12,609 nucleotides of DNA from JACRFW01 sp964531745 (GTDB taxonomy: Bacteria; Patescibacteriota; Patescibacteriia; Magasanikbacterales; GWA2-37-8), in assembly GCA_964531745.1 (NCBI GenBank), contig CAZHFX010000026.1:1-12609 (forward strand). The letters are read 5' to 3'. Made by a program: the position numbers and the translations under genes. The notes below the pieces were generated by a model that saw nothing but the letters and a program-made list of their open reading frames with translations, searched no databases and was not told the DNA's origin. Below are positions 1 to 7,163 of the stretch, piece by piece (position 1 is the stretch's first letter; each line of letters starts with the position of its first letter).

Positions 1-1216
1 GGTCAATGACGTCGCCTTTCGGGGTAAAGGCAAAGATTCTGTTTCGGAAAAAATCCACTTTGAGCGTCTCTAGATCGGATAAATTAACAAGAATGTCTTT
101 TTGGATTTGCGCCAGCTCTTTGGCCCAGATAATATTTTTGGCCGGCAGTTTGACGCCGCGTTCATCATAGTGCCAATGCGCCGCCACGCCGAACTCGGCT
201 TCATAGTGCATATCGCGGGTGCGGATTTGGAATTCAATGATGTTGCCATCGGGGCCGAAGATGGTGGTATGGAGCGACTGGTAGCCGTTTGGTTTGGGCT
301 GGGCGATATAATCTTTAATGCGCCCCTTAAGCGGTCGCCAAATTTTGTGGATGATGCCAAGAGTGGCGTAACAATCAGCAATATCATCAACGATAATTCT
401 AAGTGCCATGATATCGTAAATTTTATCGGTCTCCCAATTTTTTTTGATGAGTTTTTGATAAAAACTGTACAATTGTTTTTTGCGTCCGTGAGCGTCGAGG
501 TAGTGGATGCCAGCTTCTTTTAATTCGGCTCGGATAATTTTTAAAGTTTTATCAATGTAATTTTCTGCGTCAATAAACAGCTTATCGCGCAGAGCTCTGG
601 TTTTTTCGCAATCTTTTGGGTACACATAGGGAAAAGACAAATCTTCCAGCAACCCCTTGAATTCACCCATACCCAGGCGGTGGGCGATGGGGGCATAAAT
701 TTCCAAACTCTCCAGCGCGATGCGATAGCGTTTTTTTTCTTCGAGTGCCCCGAGGGTGGTTAAATTGTGGGTGCGATCGGCGAACTTGATAATCATTACC
801 CGCACGTCTTCCGCCATCGCGACGAACATTTTGCGCAGATTTTCAATGTAGCGTTCCGCGCCGCGGTATTTGAGCTTGCCGAGTTTGGTGATGCCGCGCA
901 CCATTCCGGCCACATCCGGCCCAAAATCATTTTCAATCGCCTCCAGCGTTACGGTCGTATCTTCCGGCACGTCATGCAGAAGCGCCGCCACGATAATGGA
1001 AACATCAATGCGCATGCCGGCTAAAATATAGGCCGCCGCGAGCGGGTGGACGATATAGGGTTCGCCGGACTGCCGGTTTTGCCCGGTGTGGGCTCGATTA
1101 GCGACATCATAAGCGAGCCAGACCATGTCAAGATCAGCGCGATGCGCGTATTTGCGCACCAGCGCCGCCACGTCCTCAATCGTTATGGTGGTTGGGATGG
1201 TAATAGAATAGGGCAT
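1..1216 (-). CDS. rel: RelA/SpoT-family bifunctional (p)ppGpp synthetase/hydrolase, 3' end outside window
   Basis: This enzyme makes and degrades the alarmone (p)ppGpp in the cytoplasm. The 405 visible codons begin at ATG 1216 and run off the left edge. The HD hydrolase domain (about residues 20-160) keeps its metal and catalytic residues: H57 in the SGEPYIVHP stretch, H81-D82 and E85-D86 in LLHDVPEDT, and N151 in DRTHN. The synthetase domain (about 235-350) has GRKKQLYSFYQK, then RIKD at 299-302, PNGYQSLHTT and EFQIRT at 328-333. The basic RxKD form is the one known from bifunctional Rel enzymes; synthetase-only RelA has an acidic version. The last residues (FAFTPKGDVID) are the start of a TGS domain, so this is a long RSH protein, not a small alarmone synthetase. 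AGAGAGGA at 1229-1236, 12 bases before the ATG, supports the start. It lies 89 bases downstream of topA, with its own promoter. Confidence 0.96.
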   Translation of the reverse strand, partial: MPYSITIPTTITIEDVAALVRKYAHRADLDMVWLAYDVANRAHTGQNRQSGEPYIVHPLAAAYILAGMRIDVSIIVAALLHDVPEDTTVTLEAIENDFGPDVAGMVRGITKLGKLKYRGAERYIENLRKMFVAMAEDVRVMIIKFADRTHNLTTLGALEEKKRYRIALESLEIYAPIAHRLGMGEFKGLLEDLSFPYVYPKDCEKTRALRDKLFIDAENYIDKTLKIIRAELKEAGIHYLDAHGRKKQLYSFYQKLIKKNWETDKIYDIMALRIIVDDIADCYATLGIIHKIWRPLKGRIKDYIAQPKPNGYQSLHTTIFGPDGNIIEFQIRTRDMHYEAEFGVAAHWHYDERGVKLPAKNIIWAKELAQIQKDILVNLSDLETLKVDFFRNRIFAFTPKGDVID

Positions 1217-1243
1217 ATTAAGCGCCAGTCCTCTCTATAGTGG

Positions 1244-1272
1244 ATTATAAGCAGTTTATCGGCCTTTGGCAA
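1244..1272 (-). promoter_or_regulatory. Promoter of rel (TTGCCA-17-TATAAT)
   Basis: Read on the minus strand, TTGCCA (1272-1267, five of six consensus bases) is followed after exactly 17 bases by a perfect TATAAT (1249-1244). Transcription would start near 1237 and give a leader of about 20 bases that holds the AGAGAGGA ribosome-binding site. This suggests rel can be transcribed independently of topA. It is a sequence match only, with no expression evidence. Confidence 0.7.
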
Positions 1273-1305
1273 CCGCCGCCCAAAGATGCTAGAGAATTTT
1301 TTGTG

Positions 1306-3537
1306 TTAGGGCGATGGTGCTTGGTACGAGCATTCTTTGTTACTGCAGGCGATCTTTTTCCCCTTGTAGACGAGCGGTTGTTTACACTCGGGGCAGAATT
1401 CACCGGTCGGTTTGTCCCACAGGGCGTAAGCGCAGTCCGGGTAGCGGTTGCAGGCGAAGAAAATTTTACCGCGCTTACTGCGTTTCTCCACGATATCGCC
1501 TTCTCCGCAACCGGGACATTTCAAATTGACTTTGATTTCAATATTTTTAATATTTTTACATTTGGGATAGGCGGAACAACCAAGAAATGGCCCGTAGCGT
1601 CCCATGCGGCGGAGCATCGGCGACTGGCATTTTTCGCAGACTTCGTTGGTGGGCTCGGTGGCCCCCGGGCCGGGTTCTTCTCCCGGCAGCGGCTTGGTGG
1701 TTTTACATTCCGGGTAGCCGGTGCAGGCTAAAAATTTGCCAAACCGTCCGAGCTTTATTACCATTGGTTTGCCGCAATTCGGGCAGACTTCGTCAGTTTT
1801 TTCCTCCGTGAGGGCTTTCTTGCTTAATTCGGCGTCCTTTTGGTCAAGGTTTTCTTTGAAAGGATGGTAGAAAGTGGCAATGATTGGCTGCCAGTCTTTT
1901 TCACCGCGTGCTATGGCATCTAAATTTTCTTCCATTTGCGCGGTAAATTCATAGTCCACTATTTTGGGGAAATGTTCCACCAGCAGGTCGTTTACCAAAA
2001 AGGCGATTTCTTTCGGTTGTAATTTTTTCTGGTCGTTGCGCTCCACATAGCCGCGGTCTTCAATGGTCGCGATGGTCGGAGCATAGGTGGAAGGCCGGCC
2101 GATGCCGTATTCTTCCAGCGTTTTGACCAGGGTGGCGTCGGAGTAGCGCGGCGGCGGCTCGGTGAAGTGTTGTTCCGGTTTTAGCTCAAGGTTCTCGGCG
2201 TTTTCGCCGACAGTCAGCGCCGGCAGGGCTGATTCTTTCGCCTTATCGGGGTAAAGCGCCAGAAAACCGTTAAAAATGACTGTTTGGCCGGTAGCGTGGA
2301 AGCCATATTTGTTGGCGCTTATCAAATCAATTGTAGCGGAATTTATTTCCGCCGCGGCCATTTGGGTAGCGACCGCCCGGCGCCAGATTAAATCGTATAA
2401 TTTGAATTGCGCCGGCTCTAGATGAGCTCTCACTGCCTCCGGCGCGCGCGCCGCTTCGGTGGGGCGGATAGCTTCGTGCGCTTCTTGGGCATTTTTATTT
2501 TTATTTTTGTAAAATCTCGGCGCGGCAAGAGCGTAATTTTTGCCAAAGTTTTTTTCAATAACATCGCGCGCCTCGCCCAAAAATTTTTCTGACAAATTCA
2601 CCGCGTCGGTGCGCATGTAGGTGATGAGGCCGACTTGGCCGCCCTGGCCGAGAGGCACACCCTCGTAGAGCTGTTGGGCGAGGCGCATCGTTTGTTTGGC
2701 GGAAAATCCCAGCGCATGGTTGGCCTCCTGCTGGAGACTGGAGGTGGTGAACGGCGGCGGCGGCGTGCGGGATGTTTTTTTGCTTTCCACATTTTCAATC
2801 GTGTAGGTCGCGCCGGCCAGGTCTTTGATGATGACATCCACCATTTTTTGGTTGTTCAAATCAAGCTTGTCCAGTTTTTTATCGGGAGTGGTTATGAGGC
2901 GGGCCAGAAAAGCCCGGCCCTTGTCCGGCTTTCCTTTTTGGAGAGGGGCAAACAGGCCATCAATGCTCCAGTATTCTTCGCTTTTGAAAGCCTGGATTTC
3001 CCGTTCGCGTTCCACAATTAGGCGAACGGCCACCGACTGCACGCGGCCGGCCGACAAACCCTTGGTTACTTTGCGCCAAAGAAATGGCGACAGGTTGTAG
3101 CCGACCAGGCGATCCAGCACGCGGCGCGCTTGCTGGGCATCCACCATTTTCATATCCAGGCGCCGCGGGTGGGCCAGCGCTTCTTCCAGAGCGGGCTTGG
3201 TAACTTCATGGAAGGTGATGCGCTCGGCTTTCTCCGGGTCAATATTGAGAATTTGGGCAAGGTGCCAGGAGATGGCCTCGCCCTCGCGGTCTTGATCAGT
3301 CGCGAACAGGATATGGTCGGCTACCTTGGCCGCGTCTTTGAGTTCTTTGACCGTTTTGCTTTTGTCTTTGCTCACCACATAAGTGGGGACAAAACCATTC
3401 TCTACGTCAACGCCGATTTTGCTTTTGGGCAGGTCGCGCAGATGGCCGAAAGAAGATTTGACAACATAGTTCTTACCGATGAATTTAGAGATGGTTTTGG
3501 CTTTGGTCGGTGATTCCACGATAACTAGAGAGCTCAT
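1306..3537 (-). CDS. topA: DNA topoisomerase I (type IA)
   Basis: This enzyme relaxes negatively supercoiled DNA through a transient 5'-phosphotyrosine bond. The 743-residue protein starts with a TOPRIM domain: E8 in VIVESPTKAKTI, and D81, D83 and E85 in ATDQDREGE. The catalytic tyrosine is Y307 in GLITYMRTD. The conserved SAGRVQSVA (162-170) and EEYGIGRPSTYAPTI (475-489) segments are present. The C-terminus carries a row of four-cysteine zinc ribbons: about 585-611 (CPNC to YPEC), 634-660 (CEKC to YPKC), 674-702 (CPGC to YPDC), and a compact fourth at 715-736 (CPEC to CSNKEC). The length is normal for bacterial TopA. ATG 3537 gives the usual N-terminus with no extension, but no Shine-Dalgarno is seen before it. 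It is divergent from the gene at 3688 and followed by rel. Confidence 0.98.
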   Translation of the reverse strand: MSSLVIVESPTKAKTISKFIGKNYVVKSSFGHLRDLPKSKIGVDVENGFVPTYVVSKDKSKTVKELKDAAKVADHILFATDQDREGEAISWHLAQILNIDPEKAERITFHEVTKPALEEALAHPRRLDMKMVDAQQARRVLDRLVGYNLSPFLWRKVTKGLSAGRVQSVAVRLIVEREREIQAFKSEEYWSIDGLFAPLQKGKPDKGRAFLARLITTPDKKLDKLDLNNQKMVDVIIKDLAGATYTIENVESKKTSRTPPPPFTTSSLQQEANHALGFSAKQTMRLAQQLYEGVPLGQGGQVGLITYMRTDAVNLSEKFLGEARDVIEKNFGKNYALAAPRFYKNKNKNAQEAHEAIRPTEAARAPEAVRAHLEPAQFKLYDLIWRRAVATQMAAAEINSATIDLISANKYGFHATGQTVIFNGFLALYPDKAKESALPALTVGENAENLELKPEQHFTEPPPRYSDATLVKTLEEYGIGRPSTYAPTIATIEDRGYVERNDQKKLQPKEIAFLVNDLLVEHFPKIVDYEFTAQMEENLDAIARGEKDWQPIIATFYHPFKENLDQKDAELSKKALTEEKTDEVCPNCGKPMVIKLGRFGKFLACTGYPECKTTKPLPGEEPGPGATEPTNEVCEKCQSPMLRRMGRYGPFLGCSAYPKCKNIKNIEIKVNLKCPGCGEGDIVEKRSKRGKIFFACNRYPDCAYALWDKPTGEFCPECKQPLVYKGKKIACSNKECSYQAPSP

Positions 3538-3544
3538 AAAAATC

Positions 3545-3566
3545 GCATAAATTAGCTAATTTATGC
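3545..3566. promoter_or_regulatory. 22-bp perfect palindrome upstream of topA (possible operator)
   Basis: Positions 3545-3566 form a perfect, gapless palindrome with 11-base arms (left arm GCATAAATTAG). It ends 8 bases before the topA ATG and lies where topA transcription would begin if the minus-strand promoter is correct. Dimeric repressors often bind such sites. A dyad this close to the start could also affect ribosome access in the mRNA. The binding factor is unknown. Confidence 0.45.
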
Positions 3567-3571
3567 CATAA

Positions 3572-3600
3572 ATGGTATATGATTTTGACAAAAGTGTCAA
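3572..3600 (-). promoter_or_regulatory. Possible topA promoter (TTGACA-17-TACCAT)
   Basis: On the minus strand a perfect TTGACA (3600-3595) is followed after 17 bases by TACCAT (3577-3572), which matches the -10 consensus at four of six bases. The start would fall near 3565, at the edge of the 22-bp palindrome. The -10 is weak, and TATACC two bases upstream (15-base spacer) is an alternative. Confidence 0.4.
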
Positions 3601-3613
3601 TTTGTGGTATAAT
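3585..3613 (+). promoter_or_regulatory. Perfect consensus sigma-70-type promoter facing right
   Basis: TTGACA (3585-3590), a 17-base spacer and TATAAT (3608-3613) match the housekeeping consensus at all twelve positions. Transcription would start near 3620 and give a leader of about 68 bases for the gene at 3688. The -35 is the left half of the palindrome TTGACAAAAGTGTCAA (3585-3600), whose right half is the -35 of the opposing topA promoter candidate. Confidence 0.8.
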
Positions 3614-3687
3614 AGACTTGTAGTGTTAAACAGTTTTTAGCCAGTTTCAGCCAAAAGCGGCATTAATTAATTTTCAACCAAAATTAT

Positions 3688-4347
3688 ATGGCAACATCCA
3701 GGGAAGGGGGCGCGCGGCCAGATCCAGCGGAGGCCAGAACAGAGGTAATAGGCCCGGCCGTGGAAACTCCGGAGGGTGCAGAAAATGTGCTTGTTGACCC
3801 GGCGTTGGCCGAAGAAGCGCAGTTTGCTGAAGTGCAACAAGGCGAAAAAGCCAGAGAAAAAGAGCGAGCAGATCGCACTGCGGCAGATGAACGTATAACT
3901 GAAATAAGAGCGAACATCGCCGGCGCCGGCCGCGACGACAATCCGCCCATGTCTTCCGAACAGAGAAGAAATGCCGCGCGCCGGCAGGAAGTTTTTGGGT
4001 ATTTAGAAAAAGAAAAGCCCCTAAGAGCGGTGTTTTCTGAAAAGTTGGGGCAAACTGTGGGGCAAAGGGAAAAATTTATTGATAAATTAAGAATTGCCCG
4101 AGCGCAAAAAGAGGCGGGAAAAGATCAAGATATGGATGTGGAAACACTTAATATCTTAAATTTTTTGGAAAAAGTGCATGGCAAGGCCAGCGGCGTGGAT
4201 TTTTCTAACCGGACAGTCCGCGATCCGCATTTAAGCCAGGAGGTTATGTTTATTCCGAGAGAAGTAGCTATTGGCCAGGAAATTTTCGGCCGACCGCTTA
4301 CTGCCGGAGAAAAGTTTAAGGCCAAGTTTGTTAAGGCGAAAGTTTAA
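3688..4347 (+). CDS. Hypothetical charged protein, 219 residues
   Basis: I do not recognise the family. The N-terminal 40 residues are rich in A, E, P and G and look disordered. Residues about 40-80 are dense in K, R, E and A and could form a charged helix or coiled coil. From about 90 onward the sequence looks more folded, with helix-like stretches (FGYLEKEKPLRAVFSEKLGQ, then ETLNILNFLEKVHGK) and a basic end (GEKFKAKFVKAKV). There is no signal peptide, membrane segment or cysteine. ATG 3688 has no Shine-Dalgarno, but it follows a perfect consensus promoter, and the frame is open for 219 codons with a composition suited to a soluble protein, so I believe it is real and well expressed. The last 17 bases overlap the 3' end of folC, which runs the opposite way. 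Confidence 0.75.
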   Translation: MATSREGGARPDPAEARTEVIGPAVETPEGAENVLVDPALAEEAQFAEVQQGEKAREKERADRTAADERITEIRANIAGAGRDDNPPMSSEQRRNAARRQEVFGYLEKEKPLRAVFSEKLGQTVGQREKFIDKLRIARAQKEAGKDQDMDVETLNILNFLEKVHGKASGVDFSNRTVRDPHLSQEVMFIPREVAIGQEIFGRPLTAGEKFKAKFVKAKV

Positions 4348-5572
4348 AAGATTCGCGCAGTTCTCCCGCCAGATACATGGAGCCGGTGACTAATAAAATA
4401 TCACCGGCTTTTTGTTTTTGGCGAATCCATTCCATAGCCGTCTTTGGGTCCAAAAATATTTCAATGTTGGAGCGCCGAAGCAGTTTTTTTAGCTGCTGTC
4501 TTAAATCGCGAGGGTCGGCAGTTTTTCTGGAAAAGTTTTGGGTAAAACGGGTGCAGGCGATATTTTTTGGCTGTAATTCCGCCAACTGTTTTGTCATTGT
4601 GTCAATATCTTTATTCGCCGCAAACCCCACCAGCAAATTAATATCAGTTATTTTTTTCTCGCCCATTATTTTTTTTACCGCGGCTGTCGTAGTTTTCATT
4701 TTATCTTCGTTGTGCGCGCCGTCTAAAATTATCAGTGGTTTTTGGCTGATAATTTCCAAACGAATAGGCAGTTTTGTTTTTTTTATGCCTCTAGCGATGG
4801 TATTTTCATTAATGCCCAAGTGTCTGGACACGGCCACGCAGACGGCGGAATTTAATTTGGCATTTTCAATGGTTTGAAATAATTTAACTTTGTTCAGGCG
4901 GCAGGCTTTGGCGATTATTTTTAGTATTTTTTTGTCAGTTTCGCTGGTAAAGACAGCGCACCTCGGTTTGATTATGCCGGTTTTTTCATAAGCAATTTTT
5001 ATTTTGCTATTGCCCAGCACATCAGTGTGGTCCAGCCCGATATTTGTTATCACCGCCACGTCTTTGCGCGGTATCACATTGGTGGAATCAAACCGCCCGC
5101 CCAAGCCCACCTCAATTATCGCCCAGTCAATTTTTTTATCGGCGAAATATAATAGGGCCATGGCGGTTAGAATTTCAAATTGTGAGGGGATTTCTAGATT
5201 GGTTTTATGAATAAAAATTTCCAGCGCCGCTTTTATTTTTTCCATCAATTCAGCGAACTCTTTTTTATTCATCGCTTTTCCGCCTACGGCCGCCCGCCCC
5301 AAAAGTCCGTCCGGGCTGGGGGAGGTAAGCACGCCGACTTTTCGCTGGTCGGCGCGTAAAATGGCGTCTAACATCAAACACACCGAACCTTTGCCGCTCG
5401 TGCCCGTGACGTGGATATAGTGAGGGATTTTTTTCTCCGGATTGCCTAAAATATCCAGTAATTTTTGGAGGCGTTCTAAATATATTACGCAATGGCGCAG
5501 GTCTTTAAGATATTCTCTTCCGGAAATATTTCCTAAGGACAGTAAATAATTGTAGGCTTCCTGATAATTCAT
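4331..5572 (-). CDS. folC: FolC-type folylpolyglutamate synthase / dihydrofolate synthase
   Basis: This Mur-ligase-family enzyme joins glutamate to (dihydro)pteroate or folates using ATP. In its 413 residues, the P-loop is HVTGTSGKGS (54-63). EVGLGGRFDSTN (154-165) and ITNIGLDHTDVLG (175-187), followed by EKTGIIKP (196-203), are the typical FolC metal- and nucleotide-site motifs. LDGAHN (283-288) and TGSMYLAGELR (396-406) mark the C-terminal ligase domain. Two things are odd. The usual TSPH of the substrate loop reads TSPSPDG (83-89), and the segment between about 207 and 235 appears shorter than in typical FolC. The ATG at 5572 gives the standard N-terminus; GAGAAG about 12 bases upstream is a weak ribosome site. 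It sits left of a long inverted repeat and overlaps the opposing gene by 17 bases. Confidence 0.93.
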   Translation of the reverse strand: MNYQEAYNYLLSLGNISGREYLKDLRHCVIYLERLQKLLDILGNPEKKIPHYIHVTGTSGKGSVCLMLDAILRADQRKVGVLTSPSPDGLLGRAAVGGKAMNKKEFAELMEKIKAALEIFIHKTNLEIPSQFEILTAMALLYFADKKIDWAIIEVGLGGRFDSTNVIPRKDVAVITNIGLDHTDVLGNSKIKIAYEKTGIIKPRCAVFTSETDKKILKIIAKACRLNKVKLFQTIENAKLNSAVCVAVSRHLGINENTIARGIKKTKLPIRLEIISQKPLIILDGAHNEDKMKTTTAAVKKIMGEKKITDINLLVGFAANKDIDTMTKQLAELQPKNIACTRFTQNFSRKTADPRDLRQQLKKLLRRSNIEIFLDPKTAMEWIRQKQKAGDILLVTGSMYLAGELRESFKLSP

Positions 5573-5605
5573 ATTAAAATAATCTTCTCAAATTTGTTAG
5601 AGTAG

Positions 5606-5698
5606 ACCTAACGAGCGGTTCATTTTCTTACGCCAAAACTCACCCGCTTGAGCGGGTTCAAACAGTTGGCGTTGCGAAAAATGAACCGCTCGTTAGGT
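5606..5698. repeat. 93-bp long inverted repeat with 21-bp perfect outer arms
   Basis: The outer arms 5606-5626 and 5678-5698 are exact reverse complements. Inside them a second pair, ACGCCAA (5630-5636) and TTGGCGT (5666-5672), and a third, ACCCGCT (5642-5648) and AGCGGGT (5651-5657), continue the fold, so nearly the whole element can form one cruciform or RNA hairpin. It begins 3 bases after the stop of the membrane-protein gene and ends 33 bases before folC. The termini read ACCTAAC and GTTAGGT, which fit the RYYYAAC and GTTRRRY boxes of integron attC sites. It could instead be a MITE-like element or a large non-canonical terminator; no U-tract follows on the minus strand, and only a weak T-rich stretch follows on the plus strand. 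Confidence 0.85.
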
Positions 5699-5701
5699 TG
5701 T

Positions 5702-6358
5702 TTATTTTGGATTCATCGAAGAATGAATCCTGAAGATATTTTGTGGAATCCAGCCTTTGACAATACTAATTTGGACGAGTTTTTCACAAGCAAAGTAAGC
5801 CAGAGTAATGCCAAGCGCCATTAAGCCGCGTTCTTTCCAAACCACCGGAATCAGGCTCATCCAAATCGCCGCTTTCATATTGAATGTCCAAATCCACAGG
5901 GCGCCGCCGACGGAATGAGCGATGAAAGTCGCGGCCAGCGCTTTAGCGAAGACAAAGCGGCGGCTCGCGCGATGAGCGATAAATGGAATAAGCCAATAGA
6001 GAGCGAAAGCCGCCGCTCCCCGGCCCTCGGGGTGAATTAGGAAAGCGACTATCGCGGCGCCCGGGATGGCGAGCCACCATTTGGACGGACGGGCGAAGTA
6101 AAGCGTAGCCGCGATAATCGGGAAGAAACGGATGATCGCGGCCGGTTGCCACGCGAAACCATGAATAGCCCAGTTGGTTATCTGCACCAGAAGAACGGCG
6201 AGAACGCCCGGCAGTGTGCCGAGGAAACTGCCGGCAATGGGGCCGAAGAAATCAAACAAGGTGAAGCGGGCATTGGCGCCGACTAAATAGGTAAATGGTA
6301 TTTGCGAAAGCAGAAGGCCGATGACCGCAAAAATTGAGAATAAGAGATATTTTTTCAT
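5702..6358 (-). CDS. Multi-pass membrane protein, possibly S-component-like
   Basis: This is a very hydrophobic 218-residue protein with about six membrane helices: roughly residues 4-25, 38-62, 72-88, 97-110, 114-128, 137-158, and perhaps 178-196. The first helix follows MKK and may act as an uncleaved signal anchor. The FDFFGPIAGSFLGTLPGVLA stretch (35-54) and the overall size recall the substrate-binding S components of ECF vitamin transporters, but no diagnostic motif is clear to me, and a general conserved membrane protein is equally possible. It starts at ATG 6358 with no Shine-Dalgarno, 66 bases after the SDR gene in an AT-rich spacer. It is the last gene of the minus-strand run and ends 3 bases before the long inverted repeat. 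Confidence 0.85.
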   Translation of the reverse strand: MKKYLLFSIFAVIGLLLSQIPFTYLVGANARFTLFDFFGPIAGSFLGTLPGVLAVLLVQITNWAIHGFAWQPAAIIRFFPIIAATLYFARPSKWWLAIPGAAIVAFLIHPEGRGAAAFALYWLIPFIAHRASRRFVFAKALAATFIAHSVGGALWIWTFNMKAAIWMSLIPVVWKERGLMALGITLAYFACEKLVQISIVKGWIPQNIFRIHSSMNPK

Positions 6359-6424
6359 AGTAATTATTAAAAAACAAGAAACAATAATAAATTTTGTATC
6401 TTTTATGCCATAGCAGAGTAAAAA

Positions 6425-7126
6425 TTATTCTGGCCGCCAGCCGGCGGTGATATCCAAATTAGCGCCATTCACGGCGCCGGCAACGTCGTTAATTAAAAAT
6501 AACACGGCTCGGACGATATCGTCAAGAGAAACGACTGGCGCGCCAGTCGGACGCGCCACGCTCGTCGGCAAAATGCCAGGCGATATCATATTGACCGTAA
6601 TGCCGCCGCCCGCGAGTTCGCGCGCCAGCGATTTGGTGAGAATCAGAAGCCCGCTTTTGGCGATATAGTATGGGGCGGTGAGCGGCCGGGCGGTAAGCTG
6701 GTCCGCTCCGGCTGAACCGAAGTTGATAATCCGGCCAAACCGTTTTTTACGCATAGCGGGGAGAGCGGAATTGATGCAGTACCAGGCGCTGAAGAGATTA
6801 TTGGCGACGCAATCGGCAAAATCTTTATTAGAAATTTTTCGCAGTGGCTGATAAATAAAATTACCGACGGTGTTGATGAGAATGTCCACCGGCCCGGCGG
6901 CTTTCAACAGCGCCGCCGCTTCTTTATCGTTGGCCGCGTCTGCTTGAATAATTCTTGTTCCGGGCAGAGCTTTGGACAATTTTTCCGCCGCTTCTTTATC
7001 GGTGCGGTAATTCAAAATTACTTGACAGCCGTTTTTCGCGAGCGCTATGGCGATGGCCCCGCCAAGAACGCCGGTCGCTCCAGTAATCAGGGCGGTTTTT
7101 TTAGTGGTTGATTTAAGTACGGACAT
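6425..7126 (-). CDS. Short-chain dehydrogenase/reductase (FabG-like SDR)
   Basis: This is a classical SDR of 233 residues that should bind NAD(P)H in a Rossmann fold. The nucleotide motif is TGATGVLG (15-22), and the adenine-ring motif is NTVG (85-88) where NNAG is usual. The catalytic set is intact: N110 in ANNLFSAW, S138 in NFGSAG, and Y153 and K157 in YYIAK. The ITVNMISPG stretch (176-184) is typical. It resembles 3-oxoacyl-ACP reductase FabG, but the substrate cannot be read from the sequence. The start is well fixed: AGGAGG lies 8 bases before ATG 7126. That ribosome site lies inside the read-through frame of dprA, so the two genes were probably once overlapping and translationally coupled. 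Confidence 0.93.
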   Translation of the reverse strand: MSVLKSTTKKTALITGATGVLGGAIAIALAKNGCQVILNYRTDKEAAEKLSKALPGTRIIQADAANDKEAAALLKAAGPVDILINTVGNFIYQPLRKISNKDFADCVANNLFSAWYCINSALPAMRKKRFGRIINFGSAGADQLTARPLTAPYYIAKSGLLILTKSLARELAGGGITVNMISPGILPTSVARPTGAPVVSLDDIVRAVLFLINDVAGAVNGANLDITAGWRPE

Positions 7127-7163
7127 ATTGCATGCCTCCTACATTTTTCACTCTACCTTTCAT
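7113..7163 (-). pseudogene. Detached C-terminal tail of dprA after an in-frame TAA
   Basis: Immediately after the dprA stop (TAA at 7166-7164), the same frame continues as MKGRVKNVGGMQYVRT and then a TAA at 7115-7113. DprA winged-helix domains commonly end with a leucine-rich stretch, then a glutamate, a KG turn and a YxR close. Here TLTLL, stop, MKGRVKNVGGMQYVR fits that pattern if the stop codon replaced a sense codon such as GAA. The restored frame would overlap the SDR start by 14 bases. The match to the pattern is from memory and needs an alignment. Confidence 0.6.
7135..7140 (-). promoter_or_regulatory. Strong Shine-Dalgarno of the SDR gene
   Basis: A perfect AGGAGG on the minus strand, 8 bases before the SDR ATG, is the best ribosome-binding site in the window. 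It lies in the 3' region of dprA, where it would encode the V-G-G of the read-through tail. It rules out the ATG at 7133-7131, which is only one base away from it. Confidence 0.85.

Noticed and set aside
101..523. Plus-strand 140-codon frame opposite rel
   Set aside because: The minus strand encodes the conserved synthetase domain of rel over the same bases.
1264..1285. Stem CTTTGG/CCAAAG between topA and rel as a terminator
   Set aside because: The stem is only 6 bp with a 10-base loop and no T-run follows on the minus strand. It overlaps the rel -35 and is more likely chance.
1240..1731. Plus-strand 163-codon frame opposite the end of topA
   Set aside because: It is a shadow of the cysteine-rich zinc-ribbon coding region; topA motifs on the other strand are unambiguous.
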